Shown here: one piece after another, positions 24,808-33,544 of the stretch
Layout of the letters: every line of letters begins with the position of its first letter
Numbering within the stretch: position 1 is the stretch's first letter
Assembly: GCA_045576355.1 (NCBI GenBank)
Contig: JAZNGG010000016.1
Span: 50,378-114,377 of the forward strand
DNA from: Liminaster sp045576355
Lineage (GTDB): Bacteria > Bacteroidota > Bacteroidia > Bacteroidales > UBA3663
Direction: 5' to 3'
Length of the DNA stretch: 64,000 bases
Made by a program: the position numbers and the translations under genes
Notes under the pieces: model-generated
Database searches by the model: none
What the model saw: only the letters and a program-made list of their open reading frames with translations
Told to the model about the DNA's origin: nothing

Positions 24808-25288
24808 CCTATCTCTCGGGAAGTCTCTGTTAATAGTGGATGAGGGAGGGGATAATACATATTGAAAGACGTCAACTCGTCGTTTTTTCTTTGGTTCTTC
24901 GGAACTTCGCAACTTCTAATGATTACCAAAGAATAAAACAGTGGTAGATGTCCTCGGAGTATGCATATACTTCCGTCTTCGTGTCTTTGCCCTTTATGGG
25001 CAAAGATCGTGGTCGGGTTGTTATATACATATTCGGCGTGGGGCCTCCATTGTTTGTTCTGGTAATCATGGGCATGCGAAGGCCTCGAAGAACGGGAACA
25101 AACAACCAGTGCAATTCCCGCGCCTTTTTTGTGTATTTACTCATATCGTTTTACATCGCCGCTCTTAGGGAATTGAAGCAGCATCCGACTTTGCAAGGAG
25201 AGTCGGGGCATATCTTCTTTTGTGTGGATTATTGCCTATCCATTAAGCTTTTATTGTCAATTAAAACACTTTTAATAATCCAATTATT
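24808..25288 (+). ncRNA. Long structured leader or small RNA upstream of the BspA-like gene
   Basis: The segment has several hairpins: GACG/CGTC (24868-24881) followed by six T; GTTC-TTCG-GAAC at about 24894; a perfect 9-bp TCTTTGCCC/GGGCAAAGA pair (24984-24992 with 24998-25006); and GGGAA/TTCCC (25094-25098 with 25115-25119) closed by GCC and six T (to 25130), which resembles an intrinsic terminator. An open frame of 114 codons (24948-25292) crosses it and cannot be excluded, but its codons overlap the hairpins. I prefer a regulatory leader or terminated small RNA; expression data would decide. Confidence 0.4.
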
Positions 25289-25705
25289 ATGAAACCCAAA
25301 TTTCTCAAACTTTGGCTTGCAGTCTCTGCACTGCTTCTTGCACCCTCGATATACGCACATGATTGTGTGGTGGGAGGGGTTTATTACAATCTTAATTCTT
25401 CATCCTTGACTGCTACGGTGACCTATCGAGGATCCTCGTATTCAAGTTACTCTAGTGAGTATTCGGGCGATGTCGTCATTCCTATAACCATATCTTATAG
25501 TGGTAAGGAGTATCGCGTTACGAGCATCGGCAGTTCTGCTTTTTATAATTGTAGTGGTTTGACGAGTCTTGAAATTCCTAATAGTGTCACAAGCATCGGC
25601 AGTTCTGCTTTTTATAATTGTAGTGGCTTGACGAGTCTTGAAATTGGAAATAGCGTCACGAGCATTGGTAGTTCTGCTTTTTATAATTGTAGTGGCTTGA
25701 CGTAA
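25289..25705 (+). pseudogene. BspA-like leucine-rich repeat protein, N-terminal part before frameshift
   Basis: It starts with a signal peptide (MKPKFLKLWLAVSALLLAPS, cleaved near YAH) and a short beta-rich domain (CVVGGVYYNLNSSS to SYSGKEYRVTSIG), then three 23-residue LRR_5/BspA-type repeats of the form NSVTSIGSSAFYNCSGLTSL. The frame ends at a TAA directly after a truncated GLT. The next repeat resumes in another frame, so this is the first part of a single larger gene. Comparison with the copy at 25559 shows that 14 nt are missing between TTGACG and TAATAG. Family members are surface adhesins. Confidence 0.85.
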
Positions 25706-25751
25706 TAGTGTCACAAGCATCGAAAATTGTGTATTTAATGGCTGTACCTCA

Positions 25752-28700
25752 TTGTCTAAAGTGATTTTTGCAGATGGCTCTACCTCTTTGTCGTTAGATT
25801 ATAATGGTTATTCATCCAGTGGAGGCAAAGGCCTCTTTTATGATTGCCCTATTGACTCACTTTATGTCGGTCGCAACCTAAGTTATTCTTCCGGTTATGA
25901 ATATGGATATTCACCTTTTGCTAATAAAACTTATCTTAAACAGGTTGTAGTGGGAGATTCTGTCACGAGCATTGGCAGTTATGCTTTTTATAATTCTAGT
26001 GGCTTGACGAGTATTGAAATTGGAAATAGCGTCACGAGTATTGGCAGTTATGCTTTTTATAATTGTAGTGGCTTGACGAGCATTGAGATTCCTAATAGCG
26101 TCACGAGTATTGCTAGTAATGCTTTTTATGGCTGTAGTGGCTTGACGAGCATTGAGATTCCTAATAGCGTTACAAGTATAGGAAATAAGGCATTTAGTGG
26201 TTGTACCTCATTGTCTAAAGTGATTTTTGCAGATGGCTCTTCAACGTTGTCCTTAGGTTATAATGAGGAAGGTGAATATCATTCTGGTTGGTATGGATCA
26301 GGAGGTTGGAACGAAAAAGGAAAAGGACTCTTCTCCGATTGTCCTATTGACTCACTTTATATAGGTCGCAACTTAAGTTATTCCACCCACTATAGGTATG
26401 GCAATTCTCCTTTTGCTGATAAAACTACACTCAAATATGTTGAGATAAGTGGTGTTGTTAGTCAAATTAAGAATTCTGCTTTTAGTGGTTGTTCTTCATT
26501 ATCTATAGTGATTATTGCTGATGCTTCTACTAGCTTGTCATTAGGTTATAATGAGGAAGGAGATTACGATGAAATATCAAGAGAGGGCCTATTTTATGAT
26601 TGTCCTATCGATTTGCTTTATATAGGTAGAAACTTAAGTCATTCCAGTGGATATTCACCATTTGCATATAAAACTATTCTTAAACAAGTTGTAGTCGGGG
26701 ACTCTGTGACAAACATAAGCAATTCTGCTTTTTATAACAGTAGTGGATTAATGAGCATTGAAATAGGTAAAAACGTCACAAGCATTGGTAATTCTGCTTT
26801 TTCTGGCTGTAGTGGCTTGACTAGCATCGAAATCCCTAATAGTGTCACAAGTATCGGCAGTTCTGTTTTCCAAAATTGTAGTGGCTTGACTAGCATCGAA
26901 ATCCCTAATAGTGTCACAAGTATCGGCAGTTCTGCTTTCCAAAATTGTAGTGGCTTGAATAGCATCGATATTCCTAATAGCGTTACGAACATCGGGAATT
27001 ATGCTTTTGAAGGATGCACATCCATTTCTAAAGTGATCCTACAAGATGGAATGAATACATTAAAGTTAGGTTACAAATCAACTACAGAAGGACTATTTGC
27101 CGACTGCCCGATTACAACATTGCATTTAGGAAGAAATCTGAGTTACAGCTATAATGCGTCGGCGCACTCTGCTCCCTTTGCCAACAATATAGCATTAAAG
27201 TCTGTCGTAATTGGAGATAGTGTAACAGTGGTAACGAAATGTGCTTTTTATGGCTGTTCGGGACTTTCTTCTCTTACTTGGAATAAAAACCTAAAGAGGA
27301 TAAATGACTATGCTTTTACCGGTTGTAATTCCCTCCCCGCGACACTAAAGATTCCTAACACAGTGGAGCGGATCGGAGTTTCTGCCTTTGATGGAAATAC
27401 CAGTCTTAAGTATCTCTCTCTGCCTAAAAACCTAAAACGAATAGGGGATTATGCTTTCCGAGGATGTGCTAATATCGTTTCTTCATTTGCCCTTGGGGAT
27501 AGTTTGACACACATTGGTGTATCTGCATTTGAGGGACTTGCCAAGGTCAGCAAAATGACATTCGGATGCAGTCTGGACTCGATCGGAGCATCGGCATTTA
27601 AAGGGATGAGTGCATGGAAAGATCTGACGTTGCCCAATAGTGTGAGCTATATCGGTAATGGAGCGTTCTCAGGCTGTAGCGTTTTGAGATCATGCAAGAT
27701 AGAAGATGGCAATAAAGTCTTAGAGTTGGGGTACAATACTAATGGAACTGGTCTATTTTATGACTGTCCGTTGGTGACGATTTATGTCGGGCGAGATCTC
27801 AATTATCCGACATCCGGATATTCTCCATTTTATGACCATCTGAGTGTGAAATCTCTGGAAGTTGGAGATAGCGTCAATACGATCGGGAATAATTTGGTCA
27901 ATAACTGTACAAGATTGACATCTGTAAAGATCAGTGATAATGTGTCGCATATCGGAGATGGAGCATTTAAGGGTTGTGTCTTGATGGAGGATATCGCATG
28001 GCCGGAGAATCTTCGGACTCTCGGTAAGTCTGCCTTTGAAAATTGCGCACTAATTACGTCTGCCGTACTGCCGGAGGGGATGAAGAGTATCGGACAAGCT
28101 GCATTTAAGTCTTGCGAAAATCTCCGGGTTGTCTCACTGCCAAATACGATAACCAGTATTGAGACAGAGGCGTTTAATTCTTGTATAGAGTTAGACAGCA
28201 TTTATGCCTATTGGGAATCTCCGGTAAGCATCGATTACTACACTTTTGATGGAGTGGATTATGAAGCCTGTACTCTAACCGTCCCTCATGGATGTATAGA
28301 TGAATATCGTCTCTCTCCCTACTGGAGTGAGTTCCTAAACATCAATGAGATGGCTCGGACATTCTCTATATCTTCAGCCGGATGGGCGACTCTCTATTGG
28401 GAAAGTGCTCTTGAAATTCCGGAAGGAATGAAAGCCTATTATGGAACTCTCAATGGAGACTATCTGACACTGCATGAGATCTCCGGCATTATTCCGGCAG
28501 AAACAGCAGTTGTGCTTCAGGCCGCTCCCGGAAATTATCCTTTACAGGAGACAGACGAAGAGGGAGAATATATAGATAATAACGATTTGCAAGGGGTATT
28601 GGAGGACACACCGAAAGAGTTCTTCGATGGCAAAGTATATACGCTTGCTGTGGGTAGTTTAGGTGTCGGCTTTTATCAATATGTCGGAGAGATAATCGGG

Positions 28701-28907
28701 GCAAATAAGGCTTTCTTGGAGATTCCTGTCGGAAGTAAGATCTCCGCAGTCCGGTTTGGTGCTTCACAAAACGAGACAGAGATTGATCAGATCGTGACAG
28801 ACAGAACCGATAAAGAGATTATCTACGACTTGCAAGGCAGAAGAGTTGATGATCTGAGCCGTAAGGGTATCTATGTAGTCGGTGGTAAGAAAGTGATCGT
28901 GAGATAA
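25752..28907 (+). pseudogene. BspA-like leucine-rich repeat protein, remainder after frameshift
   Basis: This 1051-codon frame (coding-like from about 25706) carries some 25 or more BspA/LRR_5 repeats, interrupted by degenerate units of the type LSLGYN-GLFYDCPIDSLYIGRN. The C-terminal domain (about 870-1051) ends with DLQGRRVDDLSRKGIYVVGG, a tail also found on the pectate lyase here. The first ATG at 25752 has no signal peptide, so alone it could not be exported. Many repeats are nearly identical at DNA level (26790-26960, for example), giving ample chance for slippage or recombination. It may be a pseudogene or a phase-off state of a variable surface protein. Confidence 0.85.
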
Positions 28908-28925
28908 ACTAATGTGTAATCCTTT

Positions 28926-29096
28926 ATGAAAAATAAAAATATGAAACTGTATAAGAAACCTAATATTGAGATTATTAAAGTAGATCCGGAAAAGATAATT
29001 TCTACGTCTCTGCCTATAAGTGATGAGACTACAACCGACAATCTCAAACCAGAACGTCGTCGCAGCTCGGCATGGGATGAATATGAGAATTACTAA
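28926..29096 (+). CDS. Small 56-residue protein of unknown function
   Basis: The frame MKNKNMKLYKKPNIEIIKVD continues through PEKIISTSLPISDETTTDN to a charged, Tyr-ending tail (RRRSSAWDEYENY). It starts 18 nt after the repeat protein stop (alternative ATG at 28941) and is followed by a large hairpin. The opening Tyr-x-x-Pro-x-Ile-Glu-x-x-x-Val pattern, with a central Ser/Thr stretch and a polar end, resembles short Bacteroidales proteins often found beside cell-surface genes. There is no signal peptide and no recognised domain. Position and pattern support a real gene; function is unknown. Confidence 0.6.
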   Translation: MKNKNMKLYKKPNIEIIKVDPEKIISTSLPISDETTTDNLKPERRRSSAWDEYENY

Positions 29097-29127
29097 CCCC
29101 TTAACATAATTAGGGACTCCGAGTTGC

Positions 29128-29207
29128 ACTCACCCCGACAGCGCTCTTACTCCTATCATTGTTGTAAATTAAGAAAATGGAGAGCGCTGTCGGGGTGAGT
29201 TTTGTTT
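29128..29207 (+). terminator. Hairpin with perfect 20-bp stem
   Basis: ACTCACCCCGACAGCGCTCT (29128-29147) is perfectly complementary to 29181-29200, with a 33-nt loop, and TTTGTTTCTC follows. It would end transcription of the BspA-like gene and small protein. The stem is longer than most terminators. Confidence 0.65.
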
Positions 29208-29263
29208 CTCTTTTTCTCTCAAATCATCCTCTGCCTTTCTTTATCTCACCATGTTGTACCTAT

Positions 29264-29297
29264 CAAAAACGGCTGCGCCCGATGGGGACACAGCCGT
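29264..29297 (-). terminator. Rho-independent terminator of xylA
   Basis: On the minus strand ACGGCTG pairs with CAGCCGT (29291-29297 and 29269-29275) around a 15-nt loop and is followed by TTTTTGA, 38 nt past the xylA stop. Confidence 0.8.
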
Positions 29298-29334
29298 CTC
29301 TAAAGATTATGCGGTGCTAAAAACAGGGGGGAGT

Positions 29335-30648
29335 TTAGCAATACATGGCTACGATGGCCTCATAAAGCTCCTGCTTGCCGGAGGTCTGTTTGGGCTCTCC
29401 GACTTTCTTGCCATACTCATAAGCCTCCTCGAGGGTCATCTTGCCCTCTTCGAACTTCTTGCCCTCGCCGCTGTCAAAGGATGCGTAGCGATCGGCAAGC
29501 ATCTGACGATAGGGGGACTCCTCTAAAAGGCGAGCTGCGTTTTCGAGGGCGCGAGCCATGGCATCCATGCCTGCGATGTGGGCGATGAAGATGTCGTCGA
29601 GGTCAGTGGAGTTGCGGCGGGTCTTGGCGTCAAAGTTGGTGCCTCCGGTGCCGAGACCTCCTCCGCGGAGGATCTGCATCCATGCCTGTACGAGCTCATA
29701 CTGGTCGATGGGGAACTGGTCGGTGTCCCAGCCATTCTGATAGTCGCCACGGTTGGCATCGATGGAGCCGAGCATGTCATTGTCCACAGCTACAGCGAGC
29801 TCGTGCTCGAAGGTGTGACCGGCGAGGGTGGCATGGTTGACTTCGATGTTGACCTTGAAGTCGCCATCGAGGCCATGTGCCTTGAGGAAGCCGATGACGG
29901 TCTCTGTGTCGACGTCATACTGGTGCTTGGAGGGCTCCATGGGTTTCGGCTCGATGAGGAAGGTGCCCTGGAAGCCACGGCTGCGTGCATAGTCGCGTGC
30001 CATGCGGAGCATGGTGGCCATGTGCTCTTTCTCACGCTTCTGGTCAGTGTTGAGGAGGCTCATGTAGCCTTCGCGTCCGCCCCAGAAGACGTAGTTCTCA
30101 GCGCCGAGCTCGATGCCGGCATCGATGGCATTTTTGATCTGCACGATGGCGCGGGCTACGACATCGAAGTCCGGATTGGTCGATGCTCCGTTCATGTAGC
30201 GCTTGTGGCCAAAGACGTTGGCTGTGGACCAAAGGAGCTTGATGCCGGTTTCGGCCATTTTCTCCTTGAGGTAGGCTACGACGGCTTTGAGGTTGGCTTC
30301 ATACTCTTCGATGCTGTTGCCTTCGCTGACAAGATCGACGTCGTGGAAGCAGTAGTAGTTGATGCCGAGTTTCTGCATAATCTCAAATCCGGCATCTACT
30401 TTTTGCTTGGCGATGTCGATGGCATTGGCGCCTTCGTTCCAGGCGAATGTTTTGGTGCCTCCACCAAACTGGTCGCCTCCGTCTGCGCAGAGGGTGTGCC
30501 ACCAGGCCATGGCAAAGCGAAGCCACTCTTTCATGGGTTTACCCATGATGATTTTGTTCTCGTCATAGTAGTGGTAAGCCATGGGGTTTTTGGAGTCTTT
30601 GCCCTCAAACTGGATCTTACCGATGTTGGGAAAATACTGTTTTGTCAT
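29335..30648 (-). CDS. xylA: Xylose isomerase
   Basis: It interconverts D-xylose and D-xylulose in the cytoplasm using two divalent metal ions. The 437 residues are typical of class II xylose isomerases. Visible features are FAMAWWHTLCADGGDQFGGG, the catalytic His region NYYCFHDVDL, NYVFWGGREGYMSLLNT with the metal ligand Glu, IEPKPMEPSKHQYDVD, and the metal-binding GSIDANRGDYQNGWDTDQFP. It lies 66 nt downstream of xylB. The DNA is G+C-rich compared with flanking genes, perhaps from codon bias of a highly expressed gene or from transfer. Confidence 0.97.
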   Translation of the reverse strand: MTKQYFPNIGKIQFEGKDSKNPMAYHYYDENKIIMGKPMKEWLRFAMAWWHTLCADGGDQFGGGTKTFAWNEGANAIDIAKQKVDAGFEIMQKLGINYYCFHDVDLVSEGNSIEEYEANLKAVVAYLKEKMAETGIKLLWSTANVFGHKRYMNGASTNPDFDVVARAIVQIKNAIDAGIELGAENYVFWGGREGYMSLLNTDQKREKEHMATMLRMARDYARSRGFQGTFLIEPKPMEPSKHQYDVDTETVIGFLKAHGLDGDFKVNIEVNHATLAGHTFEHELAVAVDNDMLGSIDANRGDYQNGWDTDQFPIDQYELVQAWMQILRGGGLGTGGTNFDAKTRRNSTDLDDIFIAHIAGMDAMARALENAARLLEESPYRQMLADRYASFDSGEGKKFEEGKMTLEEAYEYGKKVGEPKQTSGKQELYEAIVAMYC

Positions 30649-30714
30649 TGTTTTGTGGTTTTAAAAGTAAAAAAATGGGTTAATTATGATTATTTCTCAA
30701 TGTTTTTATGTGGG

Positions 30715-32190
30715 TCAGCCGACGTGGCTGCGCCAGGCGGTGTAGGCATCACGGTATGCCTGCGCGTGGCGGGTGTCGGGCTCGATGACGGCAAGTTTGC
30801 TGAGGGTGGAGAATGCCTCGTCGGTGGAGGTGTATATGCCGGCTCCGACTCCGGCTCCCTTGGCAGCTCCGACGGCTCCGTCGGTGTCATAGAGCTCGAT
30901 GGTGGCTCCGGTGGTTCCGGCGAGGGTGTCGCGGAAGATGGGGCTCAAAAACATGTTGGCTTTGCCGGCTTTGATCGTGTCGAGCGAGAGTCCCATCTGC
31001 TGCATGATCTCCATGCCATAGATGAAGCTGAAGACGATGCCCTCCTGTGCAGCGCGGATGAGGTGTTTGCGCTCGTGGATGTTGAAGTTGATGCCGTGTA
31101 TGGAGGCGCCTGTCTCGCGGTTTTGGAGGATGCGTTCGGCTCCGTTGCCAAAGGGGACGATGCTCACTCCGCATGAGCCAATGGGTGACTGCGCAGCCAG
31201 ATCGTTCATCTCGCTGTAACTGATGCCGTCGGGCATGACGTTGCGCCGCATCCATGAGTTGAGGATGCCGGTGCCGTTGATGCAGCAGAGGACTCCAAGA
31301 CGGGGATTTTCGGCGGTGTGGTTGACATGTGCAAAGGTGTTGACGCGCGAGAGGGGATCGTAGTTGACGTCGCCGATGACGCCATAGACCACGCCGGATG
31401 TGCCTGCTGTGGATGCCACTTCGCCCGGACGAAGCACGCCCAGCGAAAGTGCATTGTTGGGCTGGTCACCGCCACGATAGGAGACGGGGGTCCCTGCAGC
31501 AAGTCCGAGTTCGGCAGCTGCGGCGGCGCTGACTCTGCCCTGGATGCTGAATGTCGGGACGATGTCGGGGATGAGGTCGAGGTCAAAACCATAGTGCTGC
31601 ATCAATTCTCGGCTGATGCAGTTATTTTTGAAGTCCCAGAATATGCCTTCAGAGAGGGAGCTGACGGTGGTGTTTATTTCTCCTGTCAGTCTCATCGCAA
31701 TGTAGTCTCCGGGAAGCATCAGTTTGTGGACTTTCTCGAAGGTTTCCGGTTCGTGCTCTTTGACCCAAGCCAGTTTGGCAGCGGTGAAGTTGCCGGGAGA
31801 GTTGAGTAGATGGCCCAGGCAGTAGTCTGCGCCAAGGGCTTCGAATGCTTTTGCTCCGTAGGGGACGGCACGGCTGTCGCACCAGATGATGGCTGGTCTG
31901 AGGACATTTTTCTCTTTGTCTATGAGGACTAGTCCGTGCATCTGATAGGAGATGCCTATGGCTTTTACGTCAGAGGGGTGTGCTCCGGCGGCGGTCATGA
32001 CGTTGCTCAACGCGGCTTTCATGTTGTTATACCACATCTCCGGGTCTTGCTCTGCCCAGCCCGCTTTGATGGCTGTGATGGGCTGTTCGACTTTGGGCAT
32101 AAAATCCTGTGCGATGCATTTGCCTGTGCCGGCATCGACCAGGGAGGCTTTGACGGAGGATGATCCGATGTCTAATCCGAGTAAATACAT
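30715..32190 (-). CDS. xylB: Xylulokinase
   Basis: It phosphorylates D-xylulose to xylulose 5-phosphate, feeding the pentose phosphate pathway. The 491-residue FGGY kinase starts MYLLGLDIGSSSVKASLVDA with the phosphate-1 loop, has the substrate-binding SYQMHGLVLID and WCDSRA, the adenosine-binding STAGTSGVVYG, and a closing GAAKGAGVGAGIY. It lies 26 nt after the Nudix regulator and upstream of xylA on the minus strand. The gene is G+C-rich like xylA, whereas the regulator is not. Confidence 0.96.
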   Translation of the reverse strand: MYLLGLDIGSSSVKASLVDAGTGKCIAQDFMPKVEQPITAIKAGWAEQDPEMWYNNMKAALSNVMTAAGAHPSDVKAIGISYQMHGLVLIDKEKNVLRPAIIWCDSRAVPYGAKAFEALGADYCLGHLLNSPGNFTAAKLAWVKEHEPETFEKVHKLMLPGDYIAMRLTGEINTTVSSLSEGIFWDFKNNCISRELMQHYGFDLDLIPDIVPTFSIQGRVSAAAAAELGLAAGTPVSYRGGDQPNNALSLGVLRPGEVASTAGTSGVVYGVIGDVNYDPLSRVNTFAHVNHTAENPRLGVLCCINGTGILNSWMRRNVMPDGISYSEMNDLAAQSPIGSCGVSIVPFGNGAERILQNRETGASIHGINFNIHERKHLIRAAQEGIVFSFIYGMEIMQQMGLSLDTIKAGKANMFLSPIFRDTLAGTTGATIELYDTDGAVGAAKGAGVGAGIYTSTDEAFSTLSKLAVIEPDTRHAQAYRDAYTAWRSHVG

Positions 32191-32216
32191 ATTTTTAAAA
32201 TAGTGTTTTTAGTGTG

Positions 32217-32963
32217 TTATTTGTTTAATTTTGATGACTGAAATTTGTAATATCTGGCGGCTCTGTGCGCAACGTTGGTTTCCCATTCGTCGAGTGGGAC
32301 GATGTAGGGCTTGTTGAGTGTCGTCTTGTGAAAGTTGCGTACATCTATTTTTTTGCCCGATATCTGTTCGTATAGTCGCCGGAGTTGTAAGGCTGTAAAT
32401 TTTTGAGGAAGCATCTCAAATAACAGTTGTGGCTGTATGGAGGAGAGGCGGTCGATCTCTCGAAGTGCATCAGAGATGATGTGGTTATGATCAAATGCCA
32501 GCTCAGGAATGTTATCTACCCTATACCATCCGGCTTCATGGCCGGCAAATTTCTTTTGGGTGCGATTATTGATGCGAATGAGCGACATATACGCCACGGT
32601 GACTATTCGCCCAATTTTTTGCTTGACTGCATTTTCCAGCCAAAGTATATCTTTGGGATTGGATGTCCGATCGGGAGAACCAAATGTTTTGAACTGGTGT
32701 ATGTAGTGATTTTTGCTATCAGAGAGTTGCTTGATGATGTCTTTGGCGGCATCGTCCAGATCTTCGTCGGCATAGAGGAGGCGTCCTGGTAATTTTAATG
32801 TGCGTAACGAGGAGTTAGGATTTTCGCTACTTTTGCGAGACAACAAGACTTGGAGGGCATCTCCGTCATATCCTAATATTACACAATCGACTGAGACATG
32901 CGGATAAAAATTCCCATTCTCATAAAGCATCGTGGTATGACGGTGGACGATGGTATTTGCCAT
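32217..32963 (-). CDS. Nudix-related transcriptional regulator of xylose use (NrtR/AraR type)
   Basis: The 248-residue protein has an N-terminal Nudix-fold domain (about 15-165) and a C-terminal winged helix (about 170-235: ALQLRRLYEQISGKKIDVRNFHK). The Nudix box G-x5-E-x7-REUxEExGU is degraded: after LPGRLLYADEDLDD it reads AAKDIIKQL, without the catalytic Glu cluster. In Bacteroidota this family is known to contain sugar-responsive repressors such as AraR. First gene of the regulator-xylB-xylA operon, so it most likely senses xylose or a derivative. The likely operator sites are at 33076-33092 and 33242-33258. Confidence 0.88.
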   Translation of the reverse strand: MANTIVHRHTTMLYENGNFYPHVSVDCVILGYDGDALQVLLSRKSSENPNSSLRTLKLPGRLLYADEDLDDAAKDIIKQLSDSKNHYIHQFKTFGSPDRTSNPKDILWLENAVKQKIGRIVTVAYMSLIRINNRTQKKFAGHEAGWYRVDNIPELAFDHNHIISDALREIDRLSSIQPQLLFEMLPQKFTALQLRRLYEQISGKKIDVRNFHKTTLNKPYIVPLDEWETNVAHRAARYYKFQSSKLNK

Positions 32964-33075
32964 AGGATATGTGTCAGAAATGATTTATTTGGGCAAATAT
33001 AACAGATTTTAAAATAAGTTGGACATTTCTTTCGGCTGTTTTATGGCAGTTTAAATTAATTTTTTTCTCTTGATT

Positions 33076-33092
33076 ATTGTCATTTGTACAAT
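33076..33092. promoter_or_regulatory. Operator-like palindrome, copy 1
   Basis: ATTGT-CATTTGT-ACAAT, followed by AAG, lies 113 nt upstream of the Nudix regulator start. It has the same half-sites, spacing and flank as copy 2. Binding by the regulator is inferred. Confidence 0.5.
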
Positions 33093-33241
33093 AAGAAATA
33101 GTAGTGCTATGGCATTTCCTTATGGCAAAGGATAATTGTGCAACAGATTACATTATGCAATTTTTGTCCATTTAATTTGAAAAATGGATCAAATAACAAA
33201 CTATTGGTCCAAAATCGAGTTTGTGGTTTGTCTCGATGCTA

Positions 33242-33258
33242 ATTGTATTTTTTACAAT
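33242..33258. promoter_or_regulatory. Operator-like palindrome, copy 2
   Basis: ATTGT-ATTTTTT-ACAAT, followed by AAG, lies 166 bp from copy 1, a whole number of helical turns to within a few bases, which would suit looping by a dimeric repressor. Confidence 0.5.
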
Positions 33259-33544
33259 AAGTGGTGCAGGGTTAAAAAATATTAATTGTATGGTTTGGGG
33301 TTTAGGGCTTCACCCTGCGATGGCGATGGCTTTTTGGGACTATACCCCGCTATGGCTGATGGCGATGGCAGATGGCTCCTCTTTTCTCTTTGCTCTTTAA
33401 GTTTAGGGGCTGACAAGAGTAAAGAGCCATAAGCCATTGCCATTAGCTATAGCGGACGTAGTCCTTATTTGGTTTAAGGGTTGAGGGGGTGAAGGGTTTA
33501 GAAGTTTATTTTTAACCCTTAAACTTCTCAACCCCTAAACCATC

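Larger units (their letters stand above)
32964..33544. other. Regulatory region of the xyl operon and repeat-bearing spacer
   Basis: A TATATTTG -7 element on the minus strand (32994-33001) lies just upstream of the regulator start, though no good -33 element was found. Two ATTGT-N7-ACAAT palindromes follow. From about 33300 to 33460 there is CCATCGCCAT-type repeat DNA related to 19.3-20 kb, and 33480-33540 has an inverted pair around AGGGTTTAGAAGTTTA and TAAACTTCTCAACCC at the end of the porin gene. No coding frame is supported. Confidence 0.6.

Noticed and set aside
24948..25292. Plus-strand frame of 114 codons before the BspA-like gene
   Set aside because: It runs through several hairpins and overlaps the next start by 4 nt; kept only as a possibility in the leader entry.
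29578..31176. Long plus-strand open frame (532 codons) over xylA and xylB
   Set aside because: It is antisense to two clear genes in G+C-rich DNA where stop codons are rare; no family features or promoter.
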